From Tilletia caries (taxonomy: Eukaryota; Basidiomycota; Exobasidiomycetes; Tilletiales; Tilletiaceae): DNA of 64,000 nucleotides. This document shows, piece after piece, positions 53,501-64,000 of this stretch. The stretch spans positions 744,001 through 808,000 of the forward strand of contig JALUTQ010000041.1 of the NCBI GenBank assembly GCA_032718865.1, given 5' to 3'. The position numbers and the translations under genes are program-made. The notes below the pieces were generated by a model. That model worked only from the letters and a program-made list of their open reading frames with translations, ran no database searches and was not told where the DNA came from. Position 1 is the first letter of the stretch. Every line of letters starts with the position of its first letter.

Positions 53501-54595
53501 TCACTTTGAATGCTGACCTCCGCGTTTTGTCTCTCCAGCCATGCGTCGACTCACCGAGTTCGCGAGCGGGCCGTTGTCTAGCTTGTACCTCGACATCACC
53601 AAAGACGTGTTGTATGCCGATCCACAATCGTCGAGTAGAAGACGGGTCATCCTTGCTGTCCTAGACCAGGTGAGAATGGTCCAGTACGCCCTATCTCGCA
53701 AATGAGCGCCAGCTGAATGCAAAATCAACCTTTCAACGCAGGTCCTCCGCACCTTCACTTCCATTCTCGCACCCGTTACGCCTCACTTGGCCGAGGAGAT
53801 CTTCCATTTCTACCATGGGGCAGGAAATGATCCGGAGCCTGGCCAGGATCCAAGTCCTGTCCAGTCCGTTTTCGAAACTGGGTGGCAGACCGTGGTGAGT
53901 GTTGGGGACGACTGTCCGTTGATACCATAATCTGCTTCACACACTCATCTTGCTCCCTTGCCCCCCCCCCCTGAACTCAACGCAGGATGAGAGATGGAAC
54001 GATGCTAGCTTTGCGGCGGAGATGGAATCGATGCTCAAGGTGCGCGACGCCGTGCTCGCTGGTCTGGAAAAGGCTAGGAGAGAAGGGTGAGTGAATGCAA
54101 GACTGTTCGGGGTGCAGGGGAGACGTGAAAGATATGCTGACGTTTCACGCACTGTTGCAAAGGCACGTCAAGAGCTCCCTTGCGGCAGGAGTGCATATCG
54201 ACGGAGCGCCACATAGCGCACTACTGCGCCTACTTCAGAACAAAGGTGAGTTCGTCCACGCTTCAAAGCCTTGTCGTTTGATTCTGGTCAAGAGGGGCGC
54301 TCCTGTGAGAGCTTACACGCTTTCTCTTTCTCCGGCACACCAAGAACGTGAACTTGCGAACTTCTTCATCGTCTCGGACGTGTCCGTCGCCGGTAGCCTG
54401 CAGCAGTCTGCAGCAGGGGGCACGGCCCAAATCTCGGCAAATCTAGAATGGTCTATGGAGTTCCAGGTCCAGGATGTTGAAGTTGTGCTTCGACCAGCAT
54501 CGGGACACAAGTGTCCGCGCTGCTGGACATACCGCCGTCAGACGACGGAAGAGGAGGTCTGTGGACGATGCCACGAAGCGCTGCGAGACGTGTAG
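50515..54595 (+). CDS. ISM1: Mitochondrial isoleucyl-tRNA synthetase
   Basis: Eleven exons (50515-50969, 51047-51303, 51377-51666, 51733-52304, 52395-53292, 53368-53449, 53539-53669, 53742-53894, 53986-54086, 54163-54245, 54345-54595) keep frame throughout and give 1,090 residues. The N-terminus is Arg/Ser-rich with almost no acidic residues, a mitochondrial presequence ([10 protein letters not shown]). Class I motifs are present: [16 protein letters not shown] (HIGH-type), [25 protein letters not shown] (editing domain entry), [13 protein letters not shown] and KKMSKSIGN. The C-terminus carries a zinc site CPRCW...CGRC, typical of bacterial and mitochondrial IleRS. It charges mitochondrial tRNA-Ile. 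Its stop lies 32 bases from that of the convergent Mpv17-family gene. Confidence 0.95.
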
Positions 54596-54627
54596 TAAAG
54601 ATAATAATGCTCCAAGCCAGTTGTAAC

Positions 54628-55767
54628 TCATGCCTTGCCAGCACCGATTTTGCCCTTGAGCTTCTCCCACTCCTGCCCGCCTTCCTTACGGATTGCGACG
54701 AGATCGTGCTTTCCTTCAGCCTCGAGTCGGCGAATTTCGTCGGAAACTTCGTGCTTGATCTCCGTTTGGGCAGGTTCCTGATTCGAGGCCACTCTGTTGG
54801 TTGCGCATGGACGTAAGTGGATGATAAGTCAGTCATGAACGCAAAGGGGGCCAGAAGATGAGGGCAGAGAGGCCAGTAAGTACGTACACTGAGAGGAAGG
54901 TGTTCCAGAAAAGGTTCTGTAGAATTGTGAGATGATGAGAGATTTTCGAAGTTAGAACTGATGGAAGTACCGAAGACGCGTCGTCACTTGAGCTTTACGT
55001 ACCACAACATTGCTGAGAGTAAGGTTTGTATCCAGCAGAGGGTGAAAGATCAGCTTTCAGGGTCTGTAAGCACAAAAAGTAAGAAGGACAAGAGTCGACT
55101 TACACGAAGAGCAGGCGCTGATCGAGAGGAACGAAGCCCATGTTCACAGTTTGGACGGGACCCCAAACGGTCCAGTTCATCTTGACGGTGGACCACCAGG
55201 ACTGAAGCAAGGCGGCAAGGGAAACCAGAAGGAAGCGTGTCAAAGGAATCGATGTACATGAAACTGGATATCGGGCAGGAATCGAACTCACCTCTTTGAG
55301 CTTGTGCTTTACATCCTCGAGCGAGCCGCCGGCCATGAGTGTTGTGCTAGTAAAGAAGAGAACGACCATGTTTGGCGCGGCGACGAACTGATCGACGGCA
55401 ACCTTGGTTCCGATGGTGGCAGCGCGGCTCTGGAACTTGATCTTTTCCAACACTTTGAACCATTGGATGATGATGGGCGAGAAGATGACGCCGCCGTAGA
55501 TGGCCAACCGGGACGTTCGCCAGATGTCATGCTTCGAGCCGCGCTTCTCGACGATCTGCTGCGCGATCACGTCTCCGCTGCGGGAAGGAAGGAGCGGGGC
55601 TCGAGGGGATCAGCCTGACTCCTTCTCCAGCATGGATCGTCGGACACTCACCTGGCGAAGAGGACGGCTGCGGAGGCACATTTGCGTGGGAAGGTAGACT
55701 GCGTGGCCTGCACGAAGCGCTGTAGGAAGGACTTGCCGCTGCTGCTGCCTGCGCCTGCTGCTGCCAT
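54628..55767 (-). CDS. Mpv17/PMP22-family membrane protein
   Basis: Minus-strand exons 55767-55652, 55577-55292, 55201-55104, 55012-55003, 54916-54888 and 54793-54628 give 234 residues. The fourth exon is only 10 bases long (encoding the end of VNVV) and is needed to keep the frame. Features of the Mpv17/Sym1 family are visible: an N-terminal SGDVIAQQIVE segment, GGVIFSPIIIQWFKVLE, VDQFVAAPNMVVLFF, and the signature WTVWGPVQTVNMGFVPLDQR near the C-terminus, then LFWNTFLSV. A charged tail of about 50 residues after the last helix (IRRLEAEGKHDLVAIRKEGG) is longer than usual. The family resides in the inner mitochondrial or peroxisomal membrane. The subcellular site of this member cannot be told. 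Confidence 0.85.
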
Positions 55768-56040
55768 CGCTGCGACTTTCTATTATTACTGGGATGAGGA
55801 GACGCCGATCGATCCTGGGAGCGATGAGGGAAGGAAGGAGTGAGGCAAGGCTTCCGCTGTGCACAGACGATCGGGGTCTTGAGCAATTCTTGCTTTGTAA
55901 GCATCGCACTCACCACCCAGAGCAACATTTCCTGCCTCGCTGGTCAGGATCAAGCCCGTTCGATCGTTGGACCAATAAGTACTTTGCATTCTATGTTCGC
56001 TGGATGAGGATGCTCTGTACATACATCCCTACCACCCGGT

Positions 56041-56883
56041 CTATCCGGTGGAGGAGCGGAGTACGCCCTTGCGCTCAGCCGCTGCCCAAAGGGAAGACTC
56101 CGAGGCGCCCAAGGGGTCGAGCAAGGCATCATCCTCTGTTGCACTAGGTCCGCTTGTAGATGATTCTGCCTCGCATGACCGACAGACAATGATACCGATC
56201 AGGCCATCCCGTTCGCCGAGGCTCCTTCGGACATCGTTCTCGTCCGAGGTGGGACACAGGACCAGGAAGGGCGTCCCGCTAGAAGGCAGATAGGTACTGA
56301 GGCGACTCTTGAGCTCAGCCCATCCGCCTGGGAAATGGGTTGCGTTCTGGAGATGTCGAGCTGCGAAGTCCTGTGTTGGTCTGAGATCGAGGACGAGGCG
56401 ATCGTCGACGTCGCGCTCAAGAAGGGTGTTGAGAAAGGCGGTATAGCCCGCAGGGTCCTGAAGCGCGTCCACTCTTCCACTGACGTCCGAGTCCATTCTT
56501 GCGGTCTTGATCCCGCCGGCGCCGAGAAGAGTGAACTGGCCCTGGATCTGCTTGAGCTGTCGGTAGCCTTGGGCAAGGGCCTCCTTCAGATTGACCAGGT
56601 CGGTCTCGAGCTTGAGGGAAGGAGGGAACAAGTCGGCACGGTACCAGGCGAGGGTGTCGCGGCGCGCGTGTGGGTTGGGAATGTCGCGGGTCGTGCGCAC
56701 GATGGAGCGGTAGAGCGCGAGGAAGCGTGTCCGCAGCAGAAAGTGTTCGAGCGTCAGTCGGTCGTCCGCGAGCTGTGCCCGTCCTCGTCCACCTCGTCCT
56801 GCTGATGAGCTCGACGAAGCAGAAGCGCGGCCAAGTGGCACAGCACGAGCAGCGATTCGAGTCGGAGTCAGCGGCGAGCCCAT
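56041..56883 (-). CDS. LYR-motif (LYRM2-like) protein fused to a rhodanese-like domain
   Basis: A single intronless frame of 280 codons. Residues 45-120 are a LYRM2-type LYR domain: LEHFLLRTRFLALYRSIVR with the Leu-Tyr-Arg motif at 57-59, then ALAQGYRQLKQIQGQ. The Arg-rich, acid-poor N-terminus looks like a mitochondrial targeting sequence. Residues about 135-250 resemble a rhodanese domain (LVLDLRPTQDFAARHLQNATHF, GTPFLVLCPTSDENDV). The Cys at 210 is at the expected position, but the loop after it lacks the usual R-x-G-x-(R/S) active-site pattern. LYR proteins are normally about 90 residues and assist respiratory-complex or Fe-S assembly. The C-terminal part could be the start of a longer gene, but no further exon was found before the Mpv17-family gene. 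Confidence 0.65.
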   Translation of the reverse strand: MGSPLTPTRIAARAVPLGRASASSSSSAGRGGRGRAQLADDRLTLEHFLLRTRFLALYRSIVRTTRDIPNPHARRDTLAWYRADLFPPSLKLETDLVNLKEALAQGYRQLKQIQGQFTLLGAGGIKTARMDSDVSGRVDALQDPAGYTAFLNTLLERDVDDRLVLDLRPTQDFAARHLQNATHFPGGWAELKSRLSTYLPSSGTPFLVLCPTSDENDVRRSLGERDGLIGIIVCRSCEAESSTSGPSATEDDALLDPLGASESSLWAAAERKGVLRSSTG

Positions 56884-57126
56884 CGTTCGTTCGCGCGCAG
56901 CACACTCACTCCCGCACGCTTCCTGTCAGGTCCAGGGCCAGGGCGAGGCTACCATTTATTGCTGACCTTTACAAATTCTTGTCCCACCTCAACGCGTCGC
57001 GTCGCGTCCTTCCAGCCGAGCGTGTCACGCGCCCGCGATGAGCTCGACAGCCCTGCCGATGACCACGAGCACTTTCATACGTTTCCTCCCCACTCCCCAC
57101 TCCCTCGTATCACAGACATAGAAGCG
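56884..57126. promoter_or_regulatory. Divergent promoter between LYR-rhodanese and SHB17-TS genes
   Basis: 243 bases between start codons. An ACGCGTC/GTCGCG cluster at 56990-57005 (AACGCGTCGCGTCGCGT) contains ACGCGT, the core MCB element bound by the fungal MBF (Mbp1-Swi6) G1/S factor. MBF typically drives thymidylate synthase and other DNA-synthesis genes, so this fits the downstream fusion gene. Functional use is inferred. Confidence 0.55.
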
Positions 57127-60113
<2,987 letters not shown>

Positions 60114-60196
60114 CCAACAGACATATCAAGCTCTTCCACAGCTTCGCGCATTCTTTTGCCTCCACAGTCCACGAACAACACATCTACATCCCTCAA

Positions 60197-60728
60197 ACGA
60201 GAATATTCCTCCCTCGCGTCGTCTTCCTTCTTCCCCTTTCTTTCCTCCTGCTCGCCGCAGCTGTCAACTCCGCCCCCGTTCCGGAGACGAACTACCCGTC
60301 TTGCCTGGACATGCCCCAGCCGCGTACTGTGAGTGCATGGATCGTTCTGCCTGGTGCTTCAGTCGTCTCTGATCGGTCATTTGACAACTGCTCCTCTGTA
60401 ACGTGCAGCTTGAAGCACGTTTCGATGTTCTCAAGACGGACTTGGCGCGACTGCTAGCCTCAAAAGGTGAGCTCTCACATTCCGGGGCTCGACCGCTCCC
60501 CAATAGCAGGCAAATCTGACATTGATTTCTTGCTGTGTGCGCGGAGCAGACCACTTTGAGGAAGTCATAGCCAACGTCAGGGGCCAGATTCAGCGGATTA
60601 CGAATGGCCGAACATTGGCAGAGCTGTCGGCTGAGGAAGACCAACTGGTCTTGAGCCTGTGGGACTATACCTACGAGATCGGGGATATCATTGAGGAAAT
60701 CGAGCAGGCGATCCAGTCGCTCCAGTAA
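60197..60728 (+). CDS. Small secreted protein 3, start codon apparently ACG
   Basis: Exons 60197-60328, 60409-60466 and 60550-60728 give 122 codons. The N-terminus RIFLPRVVFLLPLSFLLL followed by AAAVNSAPVP is a strong signal peptide with a cleavage site. The frame has no ATG: its first plausible start is ACG at 60197, which sits where ATG would be expected before RIF, and the frame stays open upstream without Met. Exons 2 and 3 encode helical, acidic sequence (DVLKTDLARLLASK, IIEEIEQAIQSLQ). Intron 2 has phase 1, as in the two other secreted-protein genes. Either the start is a non-AUG codon, a point mutation has disabled the gene, or an upstream exon was missed. No known domain. Confidence 0.55.
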
Positions 60729-61559
60729 GGGAAAAAGGGGCGTTGCGTCTCCTTGATTTTCTCACGCTGCACACCAAGCACCAACCACACCTCGACTTTC
60801 GCGACCTCCAGCCTCCAGAACCGATGAACCTCAGGAGGATGTCAAGAAACAGTAAGGCCGGGCCGGCGGGCCGGGCGAGGTCAAGAAAGAAGAAAAAATC
60901 AAAGCAACGGTGGTTTGATGAGAGAAGAAATACAGGGTGAGGGATATAAGAAGTAAGGCCGATAAAGGGTGTGATGTGATTGAGCGGGAGAAGGACAGGA
61001 GAAAGTCCGATGTATGTATGAGTGCAGGAAATAATGATGGCGAGGAGTTGGTGGTGGTGATGGGGAGGTCCGATGGGCAGAGCAGTGAAGGGGAGTCCGA
61101 GCTTTGGCGATGGAGGAAGACTTAAGTGAGAAGATAGGGAGTTGTCGAAAAGGAGAACTTGTACCCGTGATCCGTTCTTGGTTGCTGACTCCATTGGATG
61201 CGGAATCCCGAGAAGATGTGAAGGGAGGATTCCCGCTTGATGATGATGAATAGGAGGAGGAAGGATCGGAAAGATGTGCAGATCGAAGAAACTTGGTGAC
61301 AGATGGCGACCTCGTGGGAACTCGCCACATTAAAGCCGGATTGGGATAAAAAAATCCTGGAAGGACACCTCGAGGGTGAAGGGATGCGATGCGAGTGAAA
61401 GAAGAGCTCCCAAGGGGAGCGGCAGGGAAGGAGATTGAGCATGGGTTTTGGAAGATTTTTCCGAGGAAGGGGATTCCAAGGGCCTGTCGTGGGGGTATAT
61501 CGTTGAAAGCGGGGCATGAAAAGTGGATCGGAAGGGCGATGCGTGAGGAGCCAAGTCTC
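60729..61559. other. Intergenic
   Basis: No supported gene. It holds the convergent 3' flanks of small secreted protein 3 and the cyclin gene. A GGCCGGGCCGGCGGGCCGGGC run is at 60857-60880. Confidence 0.4.
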
Positions 61560-63179
61560 TCAAAGCTGCATGTTGCAGTCCCACGTCGCCGTGCGCAAGG
61601 CCTGTCGAGACCCTGCTTGGATGACAGCTTGTGGCTGAGAGTGGTGGTGGTGCACCATCCCGTTCGCCTGCTTGTCGCCCATCACCGGTCGTTGGACCGA
61701 GTTTTCCTTCTCTGTCATGCCCGGCGCTTTCGACATACCGGAGGCGGGTTCAATACTCGCGGCAGCGGCGGCGAGGGGGTCATGTAACGAGTAGAGCGAA
61801 AGCGGCGTCACCGGCATGTCGTCGTCATCATCATCATCATCATCGTCGTCATCATCATCCGCATGCCCTGACCGACTTGACATCGGCGACAGTGAGGATG
61901 GCGAGTTGGGGCTGCTCGACATCGACTCGTCCTCGTCATCAGTAGCGGAGCCGTGGCTGCTGGAGCTGGATGGCTCAGGAGTCGTCGACCGGTCGAGCTT
62001 AGATTGCTGAAGGTGGCCGAGAATGACCATTGATGATCGCTGACTCTCGGAAGCAGCGCCGTTCTGCTTAGCGTACCATTCGGTCACAGTCTTCGAAGCG
62101 TAGGAGTGCGTGGAGCCGGAATACTTCTTGATGAGGATCTGCGAGAGCTCCTTGGCGTTCTCGCTCATGTAGGCATCGATCGACTGGGCCGCCTTGCAGA
62201 TAGCCTCGCTGTCGAATTCCGGCCGCTTGGTCCGCTCGCCGCAAAGGTGACGAGCCAGCATGAGTGATCCACTGGCAAGCGAAGAAGGGTTGACGGAGAC
62301 AAAGTCCTTGTGGAACAATGTCGCTTCCATCAGGAATCTGGCAACACTCTGCACCTTGGCCTCTTCTCGTACTTGCATGCAAGCGATGCGGAGCCAGGCC
62401 TCGGGAGTGGGATAGCCGAGCTGCCAGCCGATAGTCGACAGGACATGACCTTCCATCTGTGTGAAGGCGGTCTCGTCGTAGGCGTTGCAGCAGGTCTGGC
62501 TGAGGTCTTGCACAGCAGGGATGTGGTTCTTCGCATCCTCATACTTGGCGGCAATCAGAAGCGCCGCACACCCGACCAGCTGGTAATGTCTCTTGTAGAC
62601 TATCCGCTTCGACACATACCGGTCGACAATGTTCATCGTCAGGTAGAGGGTCTCCGGTCGGAGACGGAATGTTTGGTGGATCTCGATGAGAAAGTCAACG
62701 AGGAAGGGCCGCATGTACCATCGCAGCTCAGGTTGAACGTCCATGAGCTCGATGTTTGGGAGCGTCAATGCCTGCAGATGCCGAAAGGAATCAGTATGGG
62801 CACTGGCTTTGTGGGTGACATTTGAAAAACTCACCTCAATAGAGTGCATGTGGCTGATAGCCTCATCTTGGTATTCTTCTTCGAGAAGGATGTTCCGCGA
62901 CGAGGTCGCAGATGAGTTGGATGACCGGGCAGGTGCTGCCGCACTGTTTGCGCAGGCACCAGCCGATGACACATTGAGCGAGCTCTGTGTTGAACTCCTC
63001 TGCAGATTGTTTCTTGAAGACCGCTTCACGGGCTGTTGTGCACACGAAGGGTTTGAGGACCTTCTTTGCATAGCGCCGTCGAGAGGCGAGGAAGCCGATT
63101 TCCGCTTCTGGCCCGCGCTCGAGCTCGAGGAGGGTGCGGCCGGGCCGGATCGTTCGCTGGACTTTGTGGTTGCAGGCAT
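61560..63179 (-). CDS. G1 cyclin (Cln/Puc1 type)
   Basis: Minus-strand exons 63179-62835 and 62771-61560. The 63-base intron (GTGAGT...CTGCAG) is a multiple of three and has no in-frame stop, but the 21 residues it would encode interrupt a conserved helix (SHMHSIE/ALTLPNIELM), so it is taken as an intron. The 518-residue product has a Ser-rich N-terminus and then a cyclin box: RWYMRPFLVDFLIEIHQTF, ETLYLTMNIVDRYVSKR, LVGCAALLIAAKYED and LSTIGWQLGYPTPEAWL. After it comes a long Ser/Pro-rich tail with a 14-residue Asp run and an HHHH. This matches G1 cyclins that activate Cdc28/Cdk1 at START. Ser/Thr-Pro sites in the tail suggest phosphorylation-driven turnover (inference). Confidence 0.87.
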   Translation of the reverse strand: MPATTKSSERSGPAAPSSSSSAGQKRKSASSPLDGAMQRRSSNPSCAQQPVKRSSRNNLQRSSTQSSLNVSSAGACANSAAAPARSSNSSATSSRNILLEEEYQDEAISHMHSIEVSFSNVTHKASAHTDSFRHLQALTLPNIELMDVQPELRWYMRPFLVDFLIEIHQTFRLRPETLYLTMNIVDRYVSKRIVYKRHYQLVGCAALLIAAKYEDAKNHIPAVQDLSQTCCNAYDETAFTQMEGHVLSTIGWQLGYPTPEAWLRIACMQVREEAKVQSVARFLMEATLFHKDFVSVNPSSLASGSLMLARHLCGERTKRPEFDSEAICKAAQSIDAYMSENAKELSQILIKKYSGSTHSYASKTVTEWYAKQNGAASESQRSSMVILGHLQQSKLDRSTTPEPSSSSSHGSATDDEDESMSSSPNSPSSLSPMSSRSGHADDDDDDDDDDDDDDMPVTPLSLYSLHDPLAAAAASIEPASGMSKAPGMTEKENSVQRPVMGDKQANGMVHHHHSQPQAVIQAGSRQALRTATWDCNMQL

Positions 63180-64000
63180 TGTGTTTCTTCGAGGGTCGGG
63201 AGGGGGGTAGCGGAAGGTGAAAAAAGACTGCTGTTCGCGTGGAGCAATGGAAGCAGACCAATGGGGGTTTGGGTGGGGTTGGTGAGTCGAGGCGCAAGGA
63301 AAGATGTCCAGAAACGAGTGTGGTGTTTGCCCGTCAAACGAAAGGCAAGGTCAATGAGCGTGGGTTGGTCCAATGTGAAGGAATGTTGTAGGGTAGGCCG
63401 TGAGTGGGTGAAAGGGTCGAAGAGACAGGGCCCGAAGATGATCCGAGAGTTGAAGTCGCAGGTCGAGGAAGTAAGAGGGAGTTGAAGTGGATGAGGAGGT
63501 AGAGGATGGATGAGGATCAGCAAGCTTGAGAGGATCAGGATTGAGGGAATTGAAGGTAGGCTTTCCGGGTTGGGGATTATATTTAAGCTGAGCGTGTTGA
63601 GCCGTAGAAGGCCTTCTTCAGTAGCACAAGCCAAGGCGTTCCATGCAGGACACGCTGTAGACAGAGAGATGGAGGAGTGGATAGTACGGGCACGCACCGT
63701 AGAACAAGTATACCGTTGCGGGGGCTTTGTAACACCGATGACGCAGTGCATGGAGTGTGAGGGTGCTCGAGCTGGTATGCTGAGCAGGCGTGTCTAGTAT
63801 TTTGGGTCGGCGCAATCGGCGTGGACGAGTTTGAGGCGGAGATGTGGGACGATCTGTTGATACCATGTCCAGAAGATGAGTGCCGGTGTAGTAGTCAACA
63901 GCGTTGTAATGTGGCGGGCACAGCGTACAATCCGAGCAGTACGGGACATGGTCGGGTGGGGAGGCAACGAAGGGCCAGGCGTACAAGGGACAAAGGATAG
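63180..64000. other. Promoter and leader region of the G1 cyclin gene
   Basis: No supported gene; several antisense frames only. A long 5' region is usual for G1 cyclin genes. Nothing specific was identified. Confidence 0.4.

Overview
This is nuclear DNA from a filamentous or yeast-like fungus, most probably a basidiomycete. Host genes are cut by many short introns (about 50-140 bases, mostly GTGAGT/GTACGT donors and CAG acceptors), intergenic gaps are short, and the mobile elements (a Tad-type LINE, a Tnp2/Plavaka-like CACTA element, a Helitron, a Tc1 element with an intron) are the mix usual in basidiomycete genomes. I cannot name the species from the sequence.

Layout. 0-20 kb (host, duplicated): the 3' part of a UAS/UBX-domain protein, a Tc1/mariner transposase, two oppositely oriented paralogous seven-helix membrane proteins (3.65-5.7 kb plus strand; 16.2-18.8 kb minus strand), two paralogous small secreted proteins (7.1 and 10.9 kb), a reductase pseudogene, a fragment of thymidylate synthase and a Sec14/CRAL-TRIO protein. 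20-48 kb (transposon island): a tandem array leading into a Helitron Rep-helicase gene with a companion gene; a broken clathrin heavy chain fragment; an 11.3-kb CACTA/Plavaka-like element with terminal inverted repeats and a 7-base target duplication, carrying a decayed transposase, a 764-residue unknown protein and a UBE2O-type ubiquitin-conjugating (E2) domain; a young LINE; and a 595-bp MITE with a perfect 9-bp target duplication. 49-64 kb (host, compact): epsilon-COP, mitochondrial isoleucyl-tRNA synthetase, an Mpv17-family protein, a LYR-motif/rhodanese-like protein, a predicted fusion of sedoheptulose-bisphosphatase (SHB17 type) with thymidylate synthase, a third small secreted protein and a G1 cyclin.

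How parts relate. The 49-64 kb block is packed as divergent pairs (epsilon-COP/IleRS; LYR-rhodanese/SHB17-TS) and a convergent pair (IleRS/Mpv17) with stops 32 bases apart. The 3' end of the SHB17-TS gene plus its downstream intergenic DNA and the promoter of the third secreted-protein gene is present again, inverted, 47 kb away at 11.3-12.2 kb, next to the second secreted-protein gene. A second pair of 470-bp inverted repeats lies at 7.9 and 14.7 kb.

Strongest candidates for something new: the SHB17-thymidylate synthase fusion, which the exon phases support because the TS part has no start codon of its own; the E2 domain and unknown cargo inside a CACTA-like transposon; the Helitron with its CCAAT-containing tandem 5' array and companion gene; and the LYR-rhodanese fusion. 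All exon models were made by eye from splice signals and reading-frame continuity; no database search was run.
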